A DNA stretch of 9,069 bases, taken from Planctomycetaceae bacterium. GTDB lineage: Bacteria; Planctomycetota; Planctomycetia; Planctomycetales; Planctomycetaceae. Position numbers and translations under genes: made by a program. The stretch lies in NCBI GenBank assembly GCA_947479075.1, contig CANJZR010000116.1:1-9069 (forward strand). The letters run 5' to 3'. How positions within the stretch are numbered: position 1 is the first letter of the stretch; each line of letters begins with the position of its first letter. Under the pieces are notes generated by a model. It was not told the DNA's origin. It saw only the letters and a list, made by a program, of their open reading frames with translations, and did not search any database. Shown here piece by piece: positions 5,971 to 9,069 of the stretch.

Positions 5971-8024
5971 GTGCCCCGCTCGTACCAACACCGAAAATTC
6001 CGCGACAAGCGCTCCGGGTGTCGATCTATCTGATCGCCATCGAATGCGTGATGCTGGGGTATCCGTCCAACAACTGGCTAGTCACGGGCGCTCTGCTGAT
6101 CTGGGCGGTCAGCCGATGGTGGACCATTCGAAGTGGCTGGTGCCCCAAGACTCCACTCTTCTGGAATTCCATTGCGTTATCGGTCGTTTTTGCGATCAAG
6201 TTTTCTCTTCTGCCCGCCACGTTCCCGACGGACGCACCATTCGTCAATACCGAGCTGGCTCACGAAATTGGCTGTTGGCTCGTTTCTTTTCAGATCCTGA
6301 TCCTTCACACCCCGATGTCACGGAAGCGGATTCCCGCATCGATCGCGGCTCTGGGATGTCTCGTCGTCCTGTGTGCGGGAGATGTCCAGCTGCACAGCAT
6401 TTCCAGAACATTCTTTCTGGTCATGATGATGCTGTTTGTGTTTGGTCTGGCCTGGTTTGCTCATGTCAGCCGAGACTGGATCCCCCAAGATCAGAGCCGT
6501 CGGGTACGTCGCACACTCCTCTGGGTCACACTGTTTATGGCCAGTGTTCCAACGGTCTATGCAGCCAGAGCCTGGCATCAACATGAACGCGACCTGGAAG
6601 CACTGCTGCTCCGCATCATGCATCTGGTGGACGGGAATGCCACTTCGGCTCCCCAGAACCCCCGCCCGAACCTGGCCACGATCTCCAATGGGCGAATTCA
6701 CGAACCCGATAAACTCGTGCTGCGAGTCACCCAGGGCAGTCCCGAGCCGTTGTACCTGAAAGGCACCACGTTCAATCAGTATTACTTCCGGAATGCCAGC
6801 TGGTCCAAATCCCCTGTGAAGGCTGAAAAGCTGGCCCCCTGCGAAGTCCCCGAATCGATTCAGCTGCTGCCCGAGGAGAACCTGTTTGAGATTTCTCCGT
6901 CCCCGTCGAAAAACTGGAGCACGGCGATCATAGAACGCTTGTCGTCAGATGAAGCGGTCCCCCTTGCCCCGCTTCACACGAGGCTGATCAAGGCTCGTTC
7001 CAGCGAGCTGATTATCGACCCCCTCAGGAATATCTCGTTTCCCAGCGATACTGATCCGGGCCTGATCACGGCCTTCTACACGGAAAACTCAGAACCAGAT
7101 CCAGTTCCCGCCCCTGACGATCCCGCCCGTCTGATGCCGCCGCGATTTGATTTTCGCATTCAGAACATTTCCGACTCACTCTTTGCGGGGATGTCGACCG
7201 ATGCTCAGAAGATCGAAGCCGTCCAGGAGTATTTTCAAAACAACTTTCAGTATGCACTGGGCTATACCCAAACACGCTTCCAGGATCCGATTGTCGACTT
7301 CCTGGTGACCAAGGGAGCGGCCCACTGCGAGTACTTCGCCACATCGAGTGTCTTGCTGTTGCGGGCGGCGGGAGTTCCGGCACGATATGTCACCGGATAC
7401 GTGACCTCTGAACGTCACCCGAACGGAGTCTGGATTTCCCGCCGAAAGGATGCCCACGCCTGGGCTGAGGCCTACGACTCGGCACTGCAACAATGGGTCA
7501 CGGTGGAATCGACGCCCTCCACGGGCCAGCCGGAGCAACGGACCGCCGACTGGCAGAATGCCATCGCGGAATCGTGGCGGGCCTGGTTTTCCAGACTCAT
7601 TGAGCTGATCCAAAATTACCAGACCTGGTCAGCTCTGGGCTTCGCCCTGCAGACGACCAGTGTGCGAATTATCCTCGGACTCCTGCTACTGGCGGCGTGG
7701 TGGGTATTCAGTCGACGATTTCGAACTCGCCCCGTCTTGTCGAAGAACACTCACTCGTCTCGGACCTTTGCGTTTCAGGAGTGGCTGTCGACTCTGGAGA
7801 CGGAACTCCAGCGGAAAGGCTTCGAGCGCCTGCCGCACGAGACGCTGATGCAGTTCCGCGATCGGATCCTGGCCTCACCGCTCCGGGACGAGTTGCAATC
7901 GACCGCCGAATGGTTCGCTGATTACTCTGCCATTCGTTACCACGAAGAGCAGCAAACCGAAGTCCGCATCGCCCAGCTGGAACTGTCGTGGAAAAATCTC
8001 CTGTCGAAAACGCCAGGTCTGTAG
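5967..8024 (+). CDS. Membrane transglutaminase-like protein (TgpA/DUF3488-DUF4129 type)
   Basis: This 685-residue protein has about seven N-terminal membrane helices (roughly 16-198), an extracytoplasmic region (about 200-563), another membrane helix (about 566-582) and a cytoplasmic tail (about 595-685). The tail resembles DUF4129 (LPHETLMQFRDRIL). The transglutaminase core has the nucleophile in HCEYFATSSVLLLRAAGVPA (Cys454), DAHAWAEAY (His497) and VTVESTP, which places Glu514 where many relatives have Asp. Cys and His are intact, so a papain-like thiol enzyme acting outside the membrane on protein or peptide substrates is plausible; the substrate is unknown. The start is well supported: the ATG overlaps the DUF58 stop as ATGA, and GGAGAGG at 5950-5956 lies 10 bases upstream. 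The unit ends at 8024 with no clear terminator. Confidence 0.92.
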   Translation: MSAPLVPTPKIPRQALRVSIYLIAIECVMLGYPSNNWLVTGALLIWAVSRWWTIRSGWCPKTPLFWNSIALSVVFAIKFSLLPATFPTDAPFVNTELAHEIGCWLVSFQILILHTPMSRKRIPASIAALGCLVVLCAGDVQLHSISRTFFLVMMMLFVFGLAWFAHVSRDWIPQDQSRRVRRTLLWVTLFMASVPTVYAARAWHQHERDLEALLLRIMHLVDGNATSAPQNPRPNLATISNGRIHEPDKLVLRVTQGSPEPLYLKGTTFNQYYFRNASWSKSPVKAEKLAPCEVPESIQLLPEENLFEISPSPSKNWSTAIIERLSSDEAVPLAPLHTRLIKARSSELIIDPLRNISFPSDTDPGLITAFYTENSEPDPVPAPDDPARLMPPRFDFRIQNISDSLFAGMSTDAQKIEAVQEYFQNNFQYALGYTQTRFQDPIVDFLVTKGAAHCEYFATSSVLLLRAAGVPARYVTGYVTSERHPNGVWISRRKDAHAWAEAYDSALQQWVTVESTPSTGQPEQRTADWQNAIAESWRAWFSRLIELIQNYQTWSALGFALQTTSVRIILGLLLLAAWWVFSRRFRTRPVLSKNTHSSRTFAFQEWLSTLETELQRKGFERLPHETLMQFRDRILASPLRDELQSTAEWFADYSAIRYHEEQQTEVRIAQLELSWKNLLSKTPGL

Positions 8025-8119
8025 CCTCTCTGACGTTCCTTCGTCGTCGAATGCAATTCCACAAAGTCCAATCCCACTAACACTTACAACCGACCAAGAC
8101 TTCTCTTCCGGAAATGCGG

Positions 8120-8150
8120 AGCAACATCGCCTCTATTGCACGATGTTGTT
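8120..8150. promoter_or_regulatory. Inverted repeat over the iscA-type -35 region, candidate operator
   Basis: CAACATCG (8122-8129) and CGATGTTG (8141-8148) are perfect inverted repeats of 8 bp separated by 11 bases. An outer G-T mismatch and an A-T pair extend them slightly. The right arm lies between the -35 and -10 boxes and the -35 hexamer starts in the gap, so a dimeric regulator bound here would block or reposition RNA polymerase. The CAAC/GTTG ends recall SufR-type sites, but the spacing differs from the one I know for SufR. The regulator is unknown. Confidence 0.4.
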
Positions 8151-8162
8151 GTCCGATATAAT
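8136..8162 (+). promoter_or_regulatory. Promoter of the A-type Fe-S carrier gene
   Basis: TTGCAC (8136-8141) and a perfect TATAAT (8157-8162) are separated by 15 bases, slightly shorter than ideal. Transcription would start near 8169 and give a leader of about 68 bases before the preferred ATG at 8237. The box lies in the 212-base gap after the transglutaminase gene, consistent with a separate transcript. Confidence 0.6.
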
Positions 8163-8220
8163 CTTGCGATGTGGGGGTGTCCCCGAACTTCGAACACTTC
8201 GACTCGTCCTTTCCAGACGC

Positions 8221-8225
8221 AGGAG
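8221..8225 (+). promoter_or_regulatory. Shine-Dalgarno sequence that fixes the start of the Fe-S carrier
   Basis: AGGAG lies 11 bases before the ATG at 8237. A second purine block, AGGAAA (8230-8235), is closer still. Together they favour the ATG at 8237 over the in-frame GTG at 8171. Confidence 0.55.
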
Positions 8226-8236
8226 AAACAGGAAAC

Positions 8237-8566
8237 ATGGTCACAGTCACGGAAAACGCAGCCAAAGAAATCAAGCGAGTCATGGACGAGCAGAAGATGC
8301 CCGCAGGCATGGTCCTGCGAATTGGCGTCTCCGGCGGTGGTTGTAGTGGTTTTCAATACAAGCTCGGCTTTGATGACAAGGCCGATCCCGCCAAGGACTT
8401 CGTTGTCGAACAACACGGTGTCCCGGTGGCCGTCGACAAGAAGAGCGATCTCTATCTTGACGGAACCACGGTCGACTTCCACAACGGCATCGACAAGCGC
8501 GGCTTCACGTTCAACAACCCGAACGTGACCAAGAGTTGCGGCTGCGGCAGCAGCTTCGGCATGTAG
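8237..8566 (+). CDS. A-type iron-sulfur cluster carrier (IscA/ErpA/HesB family)
   Basis: The protein has 109 residues, the standard length of A-type carriers. It binds an Fe-S cluster or iron and hands clusters to apoproteins in the cytoplasm. The three invariant cysteines are present: Cys36 in GGGCSGFQY, and Cys101 and Cys103 in SCGCGSSF near the C-terminus. The N-terminal VTVTENAAKEIKRVM matches the usual start of the family. An in-frame GTG at 8171 would add 22 residues (beginning GVSPNFEHF) with no family support, so the ATG with its upstream AGGAG was chosen. No isc or suf partner genes are adjacent. The subtype (IscA, SufA or ErpA) cannot be told from sequence by eye. The gene has its own promoter and terminator, so it is probably monocistronic, and the inverted repeat in the promoter hints at regulation. 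Confidence 0.95.
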   Translation: MVTVTENAAKEIKRVMDEQKMPAGMVLRIGVSGGGCSGFQYKLGFDDKADPAKDFVVEQHGVPVAVDKKSDLYLDGTTVDFHNGIDKRGFTFNNPNVTKSCGCGSSFGM

Positions 8567-8592
8567 TATTGCCGGTGTCGTACTCGAATCTC

Positions 8593-8627
8593 AAACAGCC
8601 CAGGTTCTGCCTGGGCTGTTTGCTTTT
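8593..8627 (+). terminator. Strong intrinsic terminator after the Fe-S carrier gene
   Basis: A perfect 12-bp stem (8593-8604 with 8610-8621, core CAGCCCAGG/CCTGGGCTG) encloses a 5-base loop. It is followed by a T-rich tail (TTT within the stem end, then GCTTTT to 8627). It starts 26 bases after the stop codon. On the other strand the stem is followed by few T residues, so it should act mainly on the + strand. Confidence 0.88.
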
Positions 8628-8697
8628 GTGCGGTCGCCGGACCGACAGTCCTGCCTGTTCGGAACGAAGCTCAATCAATACACCGGGTCACACCAGG

Positions 8698-9069
8698 CTA
8701 ATGGCCCGCTGAGTCTGCCTGTCGCCGGGCCTGCCGCTTGGGGATCGACTCGGACTTCACCGAGGGCGGGTTCCGCTTCTGAACATCAGTGATGTAGGGC
8801 CTGAGGCAGTGCGGCTTATCGCTGCGGCCTCCTCGCTGGTAATCACGCCACAGGGTCTCCGCCACAGGCTTGGCGGGTAATCCCTGTTCCAGAGTCAAAT
8901 ACTCAAACGCCCGCTCCACGAGCCGACCCAGCGAGATCCCCGACGCCAGCCCCTCACGTTCGAACAACCACGCGTTAAATCGCCGAAATGCCGTGAATCG
9001 GGAATGCTCGCCCGTGCTACCAGATGTGGGCTCCTCCCACCACAGCTTCATCGTCTCCACAAAATTACC
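8698..9069 (-). CDS. C-terminal part of a probable B12-binding radical SAM protein
   Basis: The reading frame is open to the window edge. A GTG at 9060 could be read as a start, but the preceding codons (Gly-Asn-Phe) fit the protein, so the true start probably lies outside the window. About 123 residues are visible. The sequence GNFVETMKLWW, then FRRFNAWLFEREG, LVERAFEYLT and LWRDYQRGGRSDKPHCLR resemble, from memory, the helical tail of B12-binding-domain radical SAM proteins. The cobalamin and radical SAM domains, including the CxxxCxxC motif, would lie upstream and cannot be checked here. The last 30 or so residues are basic and low in complexity (KRQARRQADSAGH). The gene converges on the Fe-S carrier gene, and the TAG stop is at 8698-8700. 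The coding frame is fairly certain, the family less so. Confidence 0.55.
   Translation of the reverse strand, partial: GNFVETMKLWWEEPTSGSTGEHSRFTAFRRFNAWLFEREGLASGISLGRLVERAFEYLTLEQGLPAKPVAETLWRDYQRGGRSDKPHCLRPYITDVQKRNPPSVKSESIPKRQARRQADSAGH

Noticed and set aside
5942..6586. 214-residue + strand frame overlapping the transglutaminase gene
   Set aside because: It is a shifted frame across the membrane helices of the real gene, with Ser/Arg-rich low-quality composition.
8031..8044. Short inverted repeat GACG/CGTC after the transglutaminase gene as a terminator
   Set aside because: The stem is only 4 bp and no T run follows.
8106..8113. Palindrome TTCCGGAA upstream of the Fe-S carrier promoter
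   Set aside because: An 8-base palindrome is common by chance, and nothing in its position ties it to the promoter.

Overview
The window looks like ordinary chromosomal DNA from a GC-rich bacterium. A planctomycete is the best guess, from the paired DUF58 and transglutaminase proteins, the HrpB relative, the weak or absent Shine-Dalgarno sequences, and an unassigned 143-residue protein of a kind I associate with that group. This is inference from protein flavour; there is no rRNA or marker gene to settle it. Six genes lie on the + strand and one, cut by the window edge, on the - strand. No tRNA, rRNA, CRISPR array or transposase gene was seen.

Region 1 (1-1550) is a compositionally distinct island. 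A lone gene (184-1374) encodes a DUF4062 domain, a TIR-like Rossmannoid module, fused to a long alpha-helical C-terminal region. Its DNA is clearly more AT-rich than its neighbours: 28 of 60 G/C in bases 241-300 against 36 of 60 in bases 2941-3000. An imperfect 28-bp direct repeat (about 22 of 28 identical) lies on either side of the gene. It may be a horizontally acquired sensing or defence-type gene.

Region 2 (1551-4593) holds a small protein of unknown function and an HrpB-type DExH ATP-dependent RNA helicase with all its core motifs, both on the + strand and 55 bases apart.

Region 3 (4714-8024) is a two-gene operon with a 4-base ATGA overlap. It encodes a membrane-anchored DUF58 protein and a multi-pass membrane protein with an extracytoplasmic transglutaminase-like domain (TgpA/DUF3488-DUF4129 type). 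Such pairs usually accompany a MoxR AAA+ ATPase, but none is next to this one.

Region 4 (8025-9069) holds a monocistronic A-type Fe-S carrier gene (IscA/ErpA/HesB family). It has a perfect TATAAT box, an inverted repeat over the -35 region and a strong intrinsic terminator. Converging from the right edge on the - strand is the C-terminal part of a protein that resembles the tail of B12-binding radical SAM proteins.

The most interesting regulatory signal is that three genes (1551, 2038, 4714) lack a Shine-Dalgarno sequence and instead have a TANNNT -10-like hexamer 6-7 bases before the ATG. This is the arrangement expected of leaderless transcripts.
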